Of a DNA stretch of 64,000 nucleotides, positions 55,482 to 63,905 are shown in pieces. The stretch covers positions 44,068-108,067 of the forward strand of contig NZ_JYIV01000017.1 of NCBI RefSeq assembly GCF_000956405.1, in the 5' to 3' direction. Within the stretch, counting starts at the first letter, position 1. Each line of letters opens with the position of its first letter. A program made the position numbers and the translations under genes. The notes beneath the pieces are model-generated. The model saw only the letters and a list, made by a program, of their open reading frames with translations. It was not told where the DNA came from and did not search any database. Source of the DNA: Microbacterium oxydans. Lineage in GTDB: Bacteria > Actinomycetota > Actinomycetes > Actinomycetales > Microbacteriaceae.

Positions 55482-56281
55482 CCCGCACTTATGTCGTCAC
55501 CGGCGCCGCATCCGGTATCGGCGCCGCAACCGCCGAGCTGCTGCGCACACAGGGACACTCGGTCATCGGCGTCGATCTGGCCGGAGTGGAGGTCACGGGC
55601 GATCTGTCGACACCCTCGGGCCGGCTCGCCGCCGCGGACGCGGTGATCGCGGCCACCGACGGAGACATCGACGCGGTCATCGCGTGCGCCGGGATCTCCG
55701 CCCCCATCGCCAAGACCATGGCCATCAACTACTTCGGTGTGACCGAGTTCCTGACCGCCCTGCTGCCGAGCCTGAGCCTGGCCGACCAGCCCCGTGCCGC
55801 GGTGGTCTCCTCGATGGCGTCGCTGCAGCCCGTCTCGGCAGATCTCGTCGATGCAGCACTGAGCGGCGATGAGAACCTCGCGCTCGAGATCGGAGACCAG
55901 CTCGCCGCCACGCCGGAGGGCGGGTTCCTGAACTACTCGTCGAGCAAGCGCGCGCTGTCGCGGTGGGTCCGTCGCGCATCCGTCTCGGAGGAATGGGCCG
56001 GAGCCGGCATCCCCCTGAACGCCGTCGCGCCGGGAACCGTCATCACGGCGATGACCGCAGGTCTGCTCGCGAGCCCCGAGGGATTGGCGCAGGTCGACGC
56101 GGCCGTGCCGATGCCGCTGAACTACCACCAGCCGGCCTCCTCGATCGCCGAGCTGCTGGTGTGGCTGACGAGCCCGGCCAACACCCACATGGCGGGCCAG
56201 ACCATCTACTGCGACGGCGGAGCCGATGCCGTGCTGCGCGGCGACGACATCTGGTCGTGGAACGACGCACCGCGCAGCTGA
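55478..56281 (+). CDS. Short-chain dehydrogenase/reductase (3-alpha-HSD/carbonyl reductase-like)
   Basis: 267 residues. TGAASGIG (residues 8-15) binds NAD(P); NACAG-equivalent CAGIS; catalytic Ser in VVSSMASLQ and Tyr-Lys in NYSSSKRAL; ends with FxGGxxxG-type sequence. The insertion between Ser and Tyr (about 35 residues) is seen in 3-alpha-hydroxysteroid dehydrogenase/carbonyl reductases. Reduces a ketone or aldehyde under MarR control; substrate unknown. Confidence 0.9.
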   Translation: MTRTYVVTGAASGIGAATAELLRTQGHSVIGVDLAGVEVTGDLSTPSGRLAAADAVIAATDGDIDAVIACAGISAPIAKTMAINYFGVTEFLTALLPSLSLADQPRAAVVSSMASLQPVSADLVDAALSGDENLALEIGDQLAATPEGGFLNYSSSKRALSRWVRRASVSEEWAGAGIPLNAVAPGTVITAMTAGLLASPEGLAQVDAAVPMPLNYHQPASSIAELLVWLTSPANTHMAGQTIYCDGGADAVLRGDDIWSWNDAPRS

Positions 56282-56290
56282 CCCACGCGA

Positions 56291-56333
56291 GACGAGAAGG
56301 CCCGATCCGGTTCACGGATCGGGCCTTCTCGTC
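56291..56333 (+). terminator. Strong terminator of the MarR-SDR operon
   Basis: Perfect 19-base arms at 56291-56309 and 56315-56333 around a 5-base loop, ten bases after the SDR stop. Confidence 0.9.
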
Positions 56334-56360
56334 GTATCGATCACGTGACGCACCCCGCAC

Positions 56361-56394
56361 TTATTTTGAATGACTAAAAATAACGTGGTACTGT
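56361..56394 (+). promoter_or_regulatory. AT-rich promoter with palindrome for the two small genes
   Basis: TTATTTT (56361-56367) and AAAATAA (56377-56383) form a 23-base palindrome around nine bases. TTGAAT (56366-56371) and TACTGT (56389-56394) with a 17-base spacer make a good promoter overlapping it, so binding of a regulator would block transcription. Start near 56401 leaves a 5' leader of about 185 bases before ATG 56586. Confidence 0.55.
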
Positions 56395-56585
56395 CAGAGG
56401 GAACCGGACGGCCAGATCGTCCTTCCCTTCATCGACATCCGACAGCTCTTCGGGAAGGCACCTGGCCGCAGGACGAGCATGCCGTCCATCGGGGGCACAT
56501 CGCCCCGGGTGGCTTCGGCGCGCCCACGCACAGGACCGAGTGCGCCCGCATCCGACGGCGCCCGGCGAGACGAGAGGAAGCACTG

Positions 56586-56852
56586 ATGAAGGAGACCCGA
56601 GACGGCTGGAAGCCGAACCCGGTGTTCAGCTCGATGCCGCATTCGATGGGCCGAGGCTCCCGCGAGGACATCGTCTGGGAAGCGCTCGACCGCGTGAACG
56701 GCAAGCCGGCCCCCACGATGGGAGCGATGCAGGCCGCGATGGGGAACGAGGCGCAGATCCGCATCGTGCACGACACGATCCGTGCCTACCTCGACGCGCA
56801 CGGACTCAACGACACCAGCGAGCTCGGCGTGCGCGCCGGAGACGTCGCATGA
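56586..56852 (+). CDS. Hypothetical small cytosolic protein
   Basis: 88 residues from ATG 56586 (GAGGAAG upstream), reading KETRDGWKPNPVFSSMPHSM, then GRGSREDIVWEALDRVNGKP and AYLDAHGLNDTSELGVRAGD. The C-terminal half is helical and resembles small DNA-interacting or stress proteins only loosely; no family recognised. Coupled to the next gene by ATGA and controlled by the AT-rich promoter. Confidence 0.6.
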   Translation: MKETRDGWKPNPVFSSMPHSMGRGSREDIVWEALDRVNGKPAPTMGAMQAAMGNEAQIRIVHDTIRAYLDAHGLNDTSELGVRAGDVA

Positions 56853-57151
56853 GAGGCCGGAGCGGGCAGGCCGACCTGACGATGCGCATCCGCCCGACCG
56901 AGCTGTGCCGCACTCCGCCCGAGACGCTGGACGGCGATCAGTTCATCGCCCAGCTCGGCTCCGTCGGCCTCGGCAGCACGTCCTACGTGGTCGGACGTCG
57001 CGACCCGCACGCCCCGGAGTGGATCGTGCTCGACTACGCCACCGGAGCACACGAACGGGTATGGAGACAGACGGGCGAGCACGCGGATGGCGTGCTGACC
57101 TACGTGCTGGTCGACGACGACTCCTCGAAGGGATACGTCTCGGCCGCCTGA
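56849..57151 (+). CDS. Hypothetical small protein coupled to the previous gene
   Basis: 100 residues from ATG 56849 (ATGA overlap); a later ATG at 56882 is also possible. The core CRTPPETLDGDQFIAQLGSV and GSTSYVVGRRDPHAPEWIVL suggests a compact alpha/beta or OB-like fold. No family recognised. It ends 17 bases before the convergent membrane protein's stop. Confidence 0.6.
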   Translation: MRGRSGQADLTMRIRPTELCRTPPETLDGDQFIAQLGSVGLGSTSYVVGRRDPHAPEWIVLDYATGAHERVWRQTGEHADGVLTYVLVDDDSSKGYVSAA

Positions 57152-57168
57152 CGATCACTGCCTGAGGG

Positions 57169-57807
57169 TCATCCGCCGAAGACGACCACCGCTCCGGGCC
57201 GAGCACGCGCGGCCCGGAGCGCCACGGCGCCCAGGGCTCCGGTGGCGAGGATGCGCGTGAGGATCAGCACGTTGGAGACCGTGATCATCGCGTTCTGGTC
57301 GGATACGCCGCCCGACATGACGGCGACCTCCATCAGCGAGCCCAGCACCACCGCGGCGAGCGCGATCGCCGGGATGAATCTCCAGGGCGTCACGAGCGTG
57401 CTGCGCAGGACACCGGCGACGATCGTCCCCGACAGCGCCAGCTCCACGAGCGCGTTCACGAAGAGAGGCGCCGCCGATGTGAGGTCGAACGAGGCCGTCA
57501 GCAGCGGGGGCCCGGCGGGCAGCCACAGGGCGAGGAGGACGAGGGATACGACGACGGACTGGGGCAGCCGCAGGGTGTCGTCGCGGCGCAGGGCTCCGAT
57601 CCCGGCGGCGACGAGCGCAAGGCTGAACGCCACGGTTGCCGTGGTCGATATCCCGACGAGCGCATCCCCGCTGAGCGAGCCGGGGAGGCTGCGGAAGGCC
57701 CCCATCAGGGCAGAGCCGATGAACAGCACTCCGGATGCCAGCCACCAGGGCGACCACCGCATCGGCGCCGCCTCGACCGTGACCGCCGAGGTGTCAGATC
57801 CGCTCAT
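57169..57807 (-). CDS. Hypothetical polytopic membrane protein
   Basis: 212 residues; six or so hydrophobic segments (residues 20-40, 50-70, 82-100, 110-130, 140-160, 178-200) joined by short loops. It ends GAVVVFGG. I recognise no transporter or enzyme motif. Single gene on the minus strand; no operon partner. Confidence 0.65.
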   Translation of the reverse strand: MSGSDTSAVTVEAAPMRWSPWWLASGVLFIGSALMGAFRSLPGSLSGDALVGISTTATVAFSLALVAAGIGALRRDDTLRLPQSVVVSLVLLALWLPAGPPLLTASFDLTSAAPLFVNALVELALSGTIVAGVLRSTLVTPWRFIPAIALAAVVLGSLMEVAVMSGGVSDQNAMITVSNVLILTRILATGALGAVALRAARARPGAVVVFGG

Positions 57808-57949
57808 CGCTCACCACTTCGTCGTCGGGGACAGCTCCTGCATCCAGGCTCTCAGATACCCGGGAGCCCCAGAGCCGGGCGATCGGTGCCGACACATGGC
57901 ACCCTGGGTGAGCCCGTCCGACTTCGAACCGAGAGCTTCACGACCTTCG

Positions 57950-58918
57950 ATGGATATCCGTATCATGCACGTCGACCCGCAGCACACCGCGCTGTTGATC
58001 CGATGGAACGGCATCCTCCGCGACGGATACGCGGCCGGACGCCGGAAGGTATGGTCGCGCAGCGACGAGGCGACGCGTCGGCAGTTCCAGAACCCGCATC
58101 CGACCCGCATCTCAGTGCTATTGCTCGCGGAGATCGACGGAGTGCCGGTGGGCGCCGCAGAAGCCCACGTGCACCCCGGAGATCCGGCCGACGTCGAGAT
58201 CGCCGTCCTCGATCGCTTCCGTCGCCGCGGGATCGCCCGCGCCCTGCTCCGCGCTGTCCGCGACGCAGTGCGCGGCACCGCCACACTCGTGCGCACCGAG
58301 ACGTACTCCGAGGCGGGGGTCTCGTTCGCGCGGTCGGAGGGGCTGCGGGTCGGTATACGCGAGAGCCGGCAGGTGGTCGACCTGCCGCTGCCCGTGGGGA
58401 CGCTCGAAAGCCTGCCCGCTGCGCACCCCGATATCGAGGTCGTCTCGTGGGTCGGCGCGTGTCCGGATGAGCTGCTCGCCGACTGGGCGCGGCTTCGCAC
58501 GCACATGTCGGACGACGTACCGATGGGCGACCTCACCCGAACGGCAGCAGCAGCCGACGTCGCAGCGGTTCGTCGGAACGAAGAGCGCATGTCGGAACAG
58601 GGGTACGCGCTCGTGCGCAGCGTCGCCCGCACCGGGGCGAACGCCGTCGGTTACACCGAGATCCTGCTCTCCCGGCCCGACCCGACGATCGCGCTGCAGG
58701 ACGACACCTTCGTCGAGGAACGGGTGCGAGGTCGCGGCATCGGCCGGGCCCTGAAGGTCGCCAATCTGCGACTGCTCATGACCCTCCCGGAGAGCTCGGC
58801 GTCACGGTTCCTGCAGACCTACACGGCGCCGTCGAATGCACCGATGCTCGCCCTGAACAGATCGGTCGGCTTCACCGAGGTCGACGTCCTCACGGTTCTC
58901 GAAGGTCCGCTGGGCTGA
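57950..58918 (+). CDS. Tandem-GNAT acetyltransferase
   Basis: 322 residues from ATG 57950 (chosen because sequence before it loses family character). First GNAT domain has VAVLDRFRRRGIARALLRAV-type acetyl-CoA loop (DRFRRRGIARALLRAV, near 90); the second has EERVRGRGIGRALKVANLRL (near 255), both R/Q-x-x-G-x-G/A. Doubled GNATs act on small amines or aminoglycosides and protein N termini; substrate unknown. The last residues VGFTEVDVLTVLEG match the family's end. Confidence 0.85.
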   Translation: MDIRIMHVDPQHTALLIRWNGILRDGYAAGRRKVWSRSDEATRRQFQNPHPTRISVLLLAEIDGVPVGAAEAHVHPGDPADVEIAVLDRFRRRGIARALLRAVRDAVRGTATLVRTETYSEAGVSFARSEGLRVGIRESRQVVDLPLPVGTLESLPAAHPDIEVVSWVGACPDELLADWARLRTHMSDDVPMGDLTRTAAAADVAAVRRNEERMSEQGYALVRSVARTGANAVGYTEILLSRPDPTIALQDDTFVEERVRGRGIGRALKVANLRLLMTLPESSASRFLQTYTAPSNAPMLALNRSVGFTEVDVLTVLEGPLG

Positions 58919-58941
58919 CGGCATCGTCGCAGAGCGGATGG

Positions 58942-58973
58942 CGGCCCTCCCGCGCTCCACCGCGAGAGGGCCG
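58942..58973. terminator. Bidirectional terminator hairpin
   Basis: CGGCCCTC pairs with GAGGGCCG (58942-58949, 58966-58973) and CGCG with CGCG inside, separated by one mismatch. Between the GNAT gene and the convergent lipoprotein gene. Confidence 0.75.
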
Positions 58974-58979
58974 GGACGA

Positions 58980-60155
58980 TCAGCCGAGCTGATACACGTT
59001 CTCGGGGGTCAGCAGTTCGGTGACGGGCGTCAGCAGGCCCGGACCCAGGTCGGATTCACCGTCGACGTCGGAGTTGACGAAGGCGACCACTGTCATCTCC
59101 TTCTCGGGAAGGTAGATCGTCACCGTCTTGTATCCGGGGAGTCCGCCGTTGTGTCCGATCCACCCGTCGAGCCGGAAGAGTCCGAGGCCGTATCCGGATT
59201 CCTTGTCATCGGGCGAGACGGGAGTGACGGTGAGGCGTTCCTTCTGCAGTTCCGGCGACAGCAGTTCACCGGTGGCCAGCGCGGGGACCCAGACCTTCAG
59301 GTCTTCGAGGTCGGAGATCATCCCGCCGGCAGCCCACGCCCACGACGGGTTCCAGTCGGTCGCCGCCTTCTTGGAACCGTCGGGGGTCTGCACCGTGTAG
59401 CCCTGCGCGTGCGGCTCCGGGAAGTCGTTCCCCTCGGGAAGGAAGGTGTGCTCCAGCCCCAGAGGGTCCGTCACCTCCTTCCGCACCACGTCGGCCAGAG
59501 GCATGCCCGTGATCTTCTCGATCGCGAGCCCGAGGAGGACGGTGTTGGTGTTGGAGTACTCCAGCACCGTGCCCGGCTCGTCGTTCAGAGGCGCGTCCTT
59601 GATCCCCTCGATCAGGCTCTGTGGCGTCAGCGGAGCGAAGGGATCGGCGAAGTAGGCGTCCTGCCACGCCTTGTCGTTCGTGTACTCCGGAACACCCGAG
59701 GTCATGCCGGCCAGATCGCGGATGGTGATCCGGTCGCCCTCGCGCAGACCGTCGACGTAGGTCGAGATCGGGTCGTCGAGGGAGACGGCGCCGTCGTCCA
59801 CGAGGCGGAGCAGCGCGGTCACGACGAAGGTCTTGGTGACGCTGCCGATGCGGTGGTTCAGCTCGGGGGTCATCTCGGTCTTCTTCTCGACATCGGCGAG
59901 ACCCGCAGACGAGACGTAATCGCCCTCCGGGCTCCAGATCGCCAGCGTCACCCCCGGCATGTCGTGTTCCGAGATCGCCTCGTCGAGGATCTGATCGAGC
60001 TTCTTCACCGTGTCGGCGTCGAACTTCCCGGTAGTCGTCGACGAGGGGGCCGGTGGAGCGGGCGATGCACAGGCGGCGAGCGCAAGCATCGACGTGCTGA
60101 GTCCGACGGCAGCCAGGGCCAGAGCGAAACGGGGGCGGGGGGCGTGTGATTTCAC
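58980..60155 (-). CDS. Serine beta-lactamase/D-Ala-D-Ala-carboxypeptidase-fold lipoprotein
   Basis: 391 residues from GTG 60155 (GGAAAG upstream); an ATG 12 codons earlier is possible. A signal peptide ends in the lipobox LALAACASP, so it is anchored outside the membrane. Active site: SVTKTF (Ser-x-x-Lys), YSNTNT (Tyr-x-Asn) and HNGGLPGYKT (His-x-Gly triad). Belongs to the class C/LACTB/esterase EstB-type family (Pfam Beta-lactamase): esterases, peptidases or peptidoglycan-modifying enzymes. No close neighbour in the operon sense. Confidence 0.88.
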   Translation of the reverse strand: MKSHAPRPRFALALAAVGLSTSMLALAACASPAPPAPSSTTTGKFDADTVKKLDQILDEAISEHDMPGVTLAIWSPEGDYVSSAGLADVEKKTEMTPELNHRIGSVTKTFVVTALLRLVDDGAVSLDDPISTYVDGLREGDRITIRDLAGMTSGVPEYTNDKAWQDAYFADPFAPLTPQSLIEGIKDAPLNDEPGTVLEYSNTNTVLLGLAIEKITGMPLADVVRKEVTDPLGLEHTFLPEGNDFPEPHAQGYTVQTPDGSKKAATDWNPSWAWAAGGMISDLEDLKVWVPALATGELLSPELQKERLTVTPVSPDDKESGYGLGLFRLDGWIGHNGGLPGYKTVTIYLPEKEMTVVAFVNSDVDGESDLGPGLLTPVTELLTPENVYQLG

Positions 60156-60319
60156 GGTGTGCTTTCCGATGGGGGACGAGTGAGATCCCATCGTCCGCGG
60201 GAGCGGCACACCGCCGCGTCGACCTGCGGTAGCTCGCAGGTGGTACCGCAGGCGGACATCCCCGCCCCCACACGACGGCACATCGTGCTGCGGGGTGAAT
60301 CCCGAGCCCGCCCCACACG

Positions 60320-60353
60320 ACGGAGCCCCCGCTGCTCTCGGCGGGGGCTCCGT
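60320..60353 (-). terminator. Terminator of the MFS gene
   Basis: ACGGAGCCCCCGC (60320-60332) pairs with GCGGGGGCTCCGT (60341-60353) across an 8-base loop; the MFS stop on the minus strand is at 60365. Confidence 0.85.
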
Positions 60354-60364
60354 GCACAGGGCGC

Positions 60365-61780
60365 TCAGCGCACCAGTTCGGCACTCACCGGCTTGGGGAT
60401 GAACATCGAGAAGGCGAGCGCGCCGAGGAGGACGACGGCCCCGGTGATGAGCGCCGCGACATATCCGCCCGACGGCACCTCATCCGAGGCGAACGAGGTC
60501 TGGGCGGCGTAGATGACGACGAAGCTCAGCCCGGCGCCGAGGTTGATGGCGCCGGTGTTCAGACCGGGGAGCGAACCCGGGCGATCCTTCGGCGAGAGCA
60601 CGACACCCAGGCCGTTGAGCATGATGTTGCCGATTCCGGCGTAGGTGATGCCGACCGCGATCGAGAGGAGAAGCAGGACGAATCGCGATGAGGTCTCCAC
60701 GTTGGCCACCATGAGTCCGAGGACGAGCACGGTTCCGCCCAGCCCGATGCGCAGCATCGTGCGGTATCCGACCGTGGCGGCGAGTCGGCCGCTGAGCGGA
60801 CCCATCAGGAGCCCGGCGAGGGCGTAGGGCATCAGGATCCACAGTGACACCTCCTCCGCACTCATGGACAAGTTCATCGCGGTGTCCTGCGCGAGTGCGG
60901 GGACCACGCCATTCATGATCGCGAAGATCCCCGAGAGGGTCAGCAGCGAGGTGGCGCTCAACGCCCAGGTGGCGCGCTGCTTCAGCTGGGGGATCGAGAC
61001 GAGCGGATGCGCGATCCGCGCCTCGAGCTTCCAGAAGGCGGTGAAGGACGCGACCGCGACAACTGCGAGGACGATCACGAGCAGCAGGTCTGCACCGGCG
61101 AGCTTGCCGAGCTCGTTGAGCGCCACGAGCATCGACCCCACCGAGACGACCAGCAGCAGCGACCCCCACCAGTCCATGCGCGGGCGGTCGTCGGCCATCG
61201 TCTCCGGGGCGAGGAAACGCACGGTCAGAGCGGCGAGGATCGCCACACCGGCCATGGTCCAGAAGATCGACGCGAAGCCGTGATTCGTCGCCAGGTATCC
61301 GCCGAGCAGGGCGTCACCCCCGGCGATGCCTCCGTTGACGGCGGTGACGACCCCGAGGAGGGTGCCGTACGCCTTCGGGTCCTTCACCGCGGCGCGCAGC
61401 ATGATCAGGCAGAGCGGAACCACCGGCCCCGACACCCCCTGGATCAGTCGGCCGATGAACAGCATCGGGACGTTCGTGGCCAGCGCCGCGACGACGCAGC
61501 CCACGGCCATCACCACGAGCATGCCGACCAGCACGCGTCGACGTCCGATCAGGTCCCCCAGGCGAGGGAGGAACAGCGTGAACAGCGCCGCCGCCGTGAA
61601 GAAGACGGTCTGCGTCGCGGCGATCTCGGTGGAGGTGGCGGCGAGTTCGCGCTCCATCGTCACCAGCGCGGGGCTCAGCATGCTGGCATTGAGCTGGAAG
61701 GCGAGACATGCGGCGAGGAGGGCGATCATCAGCGACGCCACGTTCGTGCAGGTGCGTACCGCTTCTGTTTGGTTGGTCAT
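60365..61780 (-). CDS. MFS transporter of the LacI/nucleoside hydrolase locus
   Basis: 471 residues with about fourteen helices (DHA2-like size). Motif A GDLIGRRRVLVGMLVVMAVG in the 2-3 loop and the helix-5 motif C region GGIAGGDALLGGYLATNHGF. Lies divergent from lacI across 94 bases containing a perfect operator palindrome. Likely takes up or exports the ligand of the neighbouring LacI regulator, perhaps a nucleoside or sugar given the nucleoside hydrolase. Confidence 0.88.
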   Translation of the reverse strand: MTNQTEAVRTCTNVASLMIALLAACLAFQLNASMLSPALVTMERELAATSTEIAATQTVFFTAAALFTLFLPRLGDLIGRRRVLVGMLVVMAVGCVVAALATNVPMLFIGRLIQGVSGPVVPLCLIMLRAAVKDPKAYGTLLGVVTAVNGGIAGGDALLGGYLATNHGFASIFWTMAGVAILAALTVRFLAPETMADDRPRMDWWGSLLLVVSVGSMLVALNELGKLAGADLLLVIVLAVVAVASFTAFWKLEARIAHPLVSIPQLKQRATWALSATSLLTLSGIFAIMNGVVPALAQDTAMNLSMSAEEVSLWILMPYALAGLLMGPLSGRLAATVGYRTMLRIGLGGTVLVLGLMVANVETSSRFVLLLLSIAVGITYAGIGNIMLNGLGVVLSPKDRPGSLPGLNTGAINLGAGLSFVVIYAAQTSFASDEVPSGGYVAALITGAVVLLGALAFSMFIPKPVSAELVR

Positions 61781-61836
61781 TGCTCACTTCTTCGTGTCTG
61801 AGTGGGGGTCGGTGGGTGGCAGATCGGTGGCCGGTC

Positions 61837-61868
61837 GCGTGCGTAATCCTTTACGCACGCCCTATCTT
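61837..61868. promoter_or_regulatory. LacI operator 1 and leaderless lacI promoter
   Basis: GCGTGCGTAA (61837-61846) and TTACGCACGC (61851-61860) form a perfect 24-base palindrome around TCCT. The plus-strand -10 TATCTT (61863-61868) begins two bases later, with ATG 61875 after six more. A repressor here would control lacI itself and the divergent MFS gene. Shares the GTGCGTAA half-site with the site at 63888. Confidence 0.7.
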
Positions 61869-61874
61869 GGACTG

Positions 61875-62930
61875 ATGGTGTCGACGGCGGCACCGATGGG
61901 GGGTCGGGTCGTGGTGAAGAAGGCGTCGGTCACGCTGCACGAGGTGGCGGCAGCCGCCGGGGTGTCCATCGCGACCGTCTCGCGGGCCCTCAACGGAAAG
62001 GACCGCGTCTCCGGCCGCACCGCCGAGCATGTGGCCGAGGTCGCCGAGCGACTCGGCTATCGCGTCAATCTCATCGGTCGCGGACTGCGGGCGGGCAGCG
62101 GTGCCACGATCGGCGTCGTGGTCCCGGTGATCAGCAACCCCTTCTACGGCGAGCTCATCCACCGCCTCGAAGACCATCTTCAGCGCCGGGGCTTCGACCT
62201 GGTCATCGCCGATTCGCACGGCGAGGTCGACCGCGAACGCGATCGGCTCCGCATGCTGGTCGAGCGTCGTGTCGAGGGGATCTTCGTCGTACCGTCCGAT
62301 GCCGAGCTCTCGTACGACGCCGTCGCGGACACCGCCCGCAGAGTGCCACTGGTGCAGCTCGACCGTCGCGTGATCGACCTGTCCGCCGACTTCGTGGGAG
62401 TGGACAACGACGCCGGCATCGACCTCGCCGTCGACCACGTCACCTCCCGCGGTGCGAGTCGAGTCGTGCTCGTCTCCGGCAACGACGTCACCTCGGTGGG
62501 ACGTGAACGACGGGCCGCGTTCGAGACCACCGTGCGGGAACGCTCGCTGCCCCGCGAGGACAACATCTTCGGGGAGTACCTGCTCTCCTTCGGAGAGAGG
62601 GCCGTTGAAGAACTGCTGGCGCGCGGGCCCCTCCCCGATGCGATCATCGCCGGCGACGACCTCGTCGCAGCCGGCGCCATCGCCGCGTTGAAGCGCGCGG
62701 GCAGGAGCGTTCCGTCCGACGTGCAGGTGACGGGCTTCGACGGGACGATGCTCGCGGATGTATGCGAGCCGCGGCTGACGACCGTGGTGCAGCCGTTCGA
62801 CGAACTCGCCCGCGAGGCGACCGAAGCCCTGGTGCGCCGGATGGAAGATCCCGAGGCCCCGTACGTGCTCCGTCGCCTCGCGCCGAGCCTGCGGGTGGCC
62901 GAGTCGACGACTCCCGCCGCTACGCACTGA
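61875..62930 (+). CDS. LacI-family regulator of transporter and nucleoside hydrolase
   Basis: 351 residues, leaderless start. HTH VTLHEVAAAAGVSIATVSRA then LNGKDRVSGRTAEHVAEVAE (residues 19-58); sensor domain with GVVVPVISNPFYGELIHRLE and AIIAGDDLVAAGAIAALKRA. The first ~15 residues form an unusual short extension before the HTH. It most likely binds the palindromes at 61837 and 63892, so its regulon would be itself, the MFS transporter and the nucleoside hydrolase. Converges with the latter, three bases between stops. Confidence 0.92.
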   Translation: MVSTAAPMGGRVVVKKASVTLHEVAAAAGVSIATVSRALNGKDRVSGRTAEHVAEVAERLGYRVNLIGRGLRAGSGATIGVVVPVISNPFYGELIHRLEDHLQRRGFDLVIADSHGEVDRERDRLRMLVERRVEGIFVVPSDAELSYDAVADTARRVPLVQLDRRVIDLSADFVGVDNDAGIDLAVDHVTSRGASRVVLVSGNDVTSVGRERRAAFETTVRERSLPREDNIFGEYLLSFGERAVEELLARGPLPDAIIAGDDLVAAGAIAALKRAGRSVPSDVQVTGFDGTMLADVCEPRLTTVVQPFDELAREATEALVRRMEDPEAPYVLRRLAPSLRVAESTTPAATH

Positions 62931-62933
62931 GCA

Positions 62934-63866
62934 TCACGCCAGTGCGCCGACGGCGTCGGTCACCAGGTTCCAGAACTTCGGCACGTCGAGGGTGATCGCG
63001 ACGTCGGTGTTCGGCTCCTTGCCCAGCATGTCGTGGAGATCGACGCAGGTCGCGCCGGCGGTGAACTCCCCCGTGGTCTCGATGTCGACGTGGCAGCGCT
63101 GCACGGAGGCGACGGCGCGGTCGATCGCGATCGCCACGGTGATGGGGTCGTGCAGAGGACCCTCTGGCATGCCCTCCGCCTTCTCGTAGGTGCTGCAGAA
63201 GAACCGGAGCAGCTCGACGCCGAAGGCCGCGGTCTCGTTGCCGACGGCCCCGATGCGCTGGATGACCTCTTCGGTGATGAGGGCCTGGTGGGAGATGTTG
63301 AGTCCGACCATCGTCAGCGGCAGACCGGAGGCGAACACGACCGCTGCCGCTTCCGGATCGGCCCAGGCGTTGAACTCCGGGTATGCGCCCACGTTGCCGC
63401 GTCCGGTCGAACCGCCCATCCAGATGATCTCCTTGATCTGCGACATGACCTCGGGGCGCTGCTGCAGCAGGAGGGCGATGTTCGTCAGAGGGCCGGTCGG
63501 GATCAGCGTGATCGGCTCCGACGATGCGGCGAGCGTGTCGGCGAGGAAGTCGACGGCGTGGCGGGGGTCGAGCGGCACCGTGGGTTCGGGGAGCACCGGA
63601 CCACCGAGCGCATTCTCCCCGTGGATCCATGCCCCCGGGGTGAGTTCGCGCGTGAGCGGCTTGTCGGCCCCGGCGGCGACCGGCACGTTCGTGACCCCGG
63701 CCACCGTGAGGGCGATCCGCGCGTTGCGGGTGGTGTGCTCGAGGTAGCCGTTGCCGCCGACGGTCGTCACACCGCGCAGGTCGATGGCGTCGTTTCCGGC
63801 CGCGAGCCAGATCGCGAAGACGTCGTCGTGGCCCGGATCGCAGTCGAGAAGGACGGGAGTGGTCAT
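62934..63866 (-). CDS. Inosine-uridine-preferring nucleoside hydrolase
   Basis: 310 residues. The Ca2+-binding DCDPGHDD (residues 8-15), NITMxG-equivalent IPTGPLTNIALLL and the active-site His in GLNISHQALI/HDPITVAIA identify the IunH/RihA family. It splits ribonucleosides into base and ribose, recycling purines or pyrimidines. AAAGGAG lies before ATG 63866 and the LacI-type site GTAAACGTTTAC lies upstream, tying its expression to the LacI gene at 61875. Confidence 0.93.
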   Translation of the reverse strand: MTTPVLLDCDPGHDDVFAIWLAAGNDAIDLRGVTTVGGNGYLEHTTRNARIALTVAGVTNVPVAAGADKPLTRELTPGAWIHGENALGGPVLPEPTVPLDPRHAVDFLADTLAASSEPITLIPTGPLTNIALLLQQRPEVMSQIKEIIWMGGSTGRGNVGAYPEFNAWADPEAAAVVFASGLPLTMVGLNISHQALITEEVIQRIGAVGNETAAFGVELLRFFCSTYEKAEGMPEGPLHDPITVAIAIDRAVASVQRCHVDIETTGEFTAGATCVDLHDMLGKEPNTDVAITLDVPKFWNLVTDAVGALA

Positions 63867-63887
63867 GGTGCTCCTTTGCAGATGTTC

Positions 63888-63905
63888 GTGCGTAAACGTT
63901 TACAC
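63888..63905. promoter_or_regulatory. LacI operator 2 upstream of nucleoside hydrolase
   Basis: GTAAACGTTTAC at 63892-63903 is a perfect 12-base palindrome with central CG, the classic LacI-family core; GTGC before it (63888-63891) extends the similarity to the operator at 61837. Confidence 0.65.
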
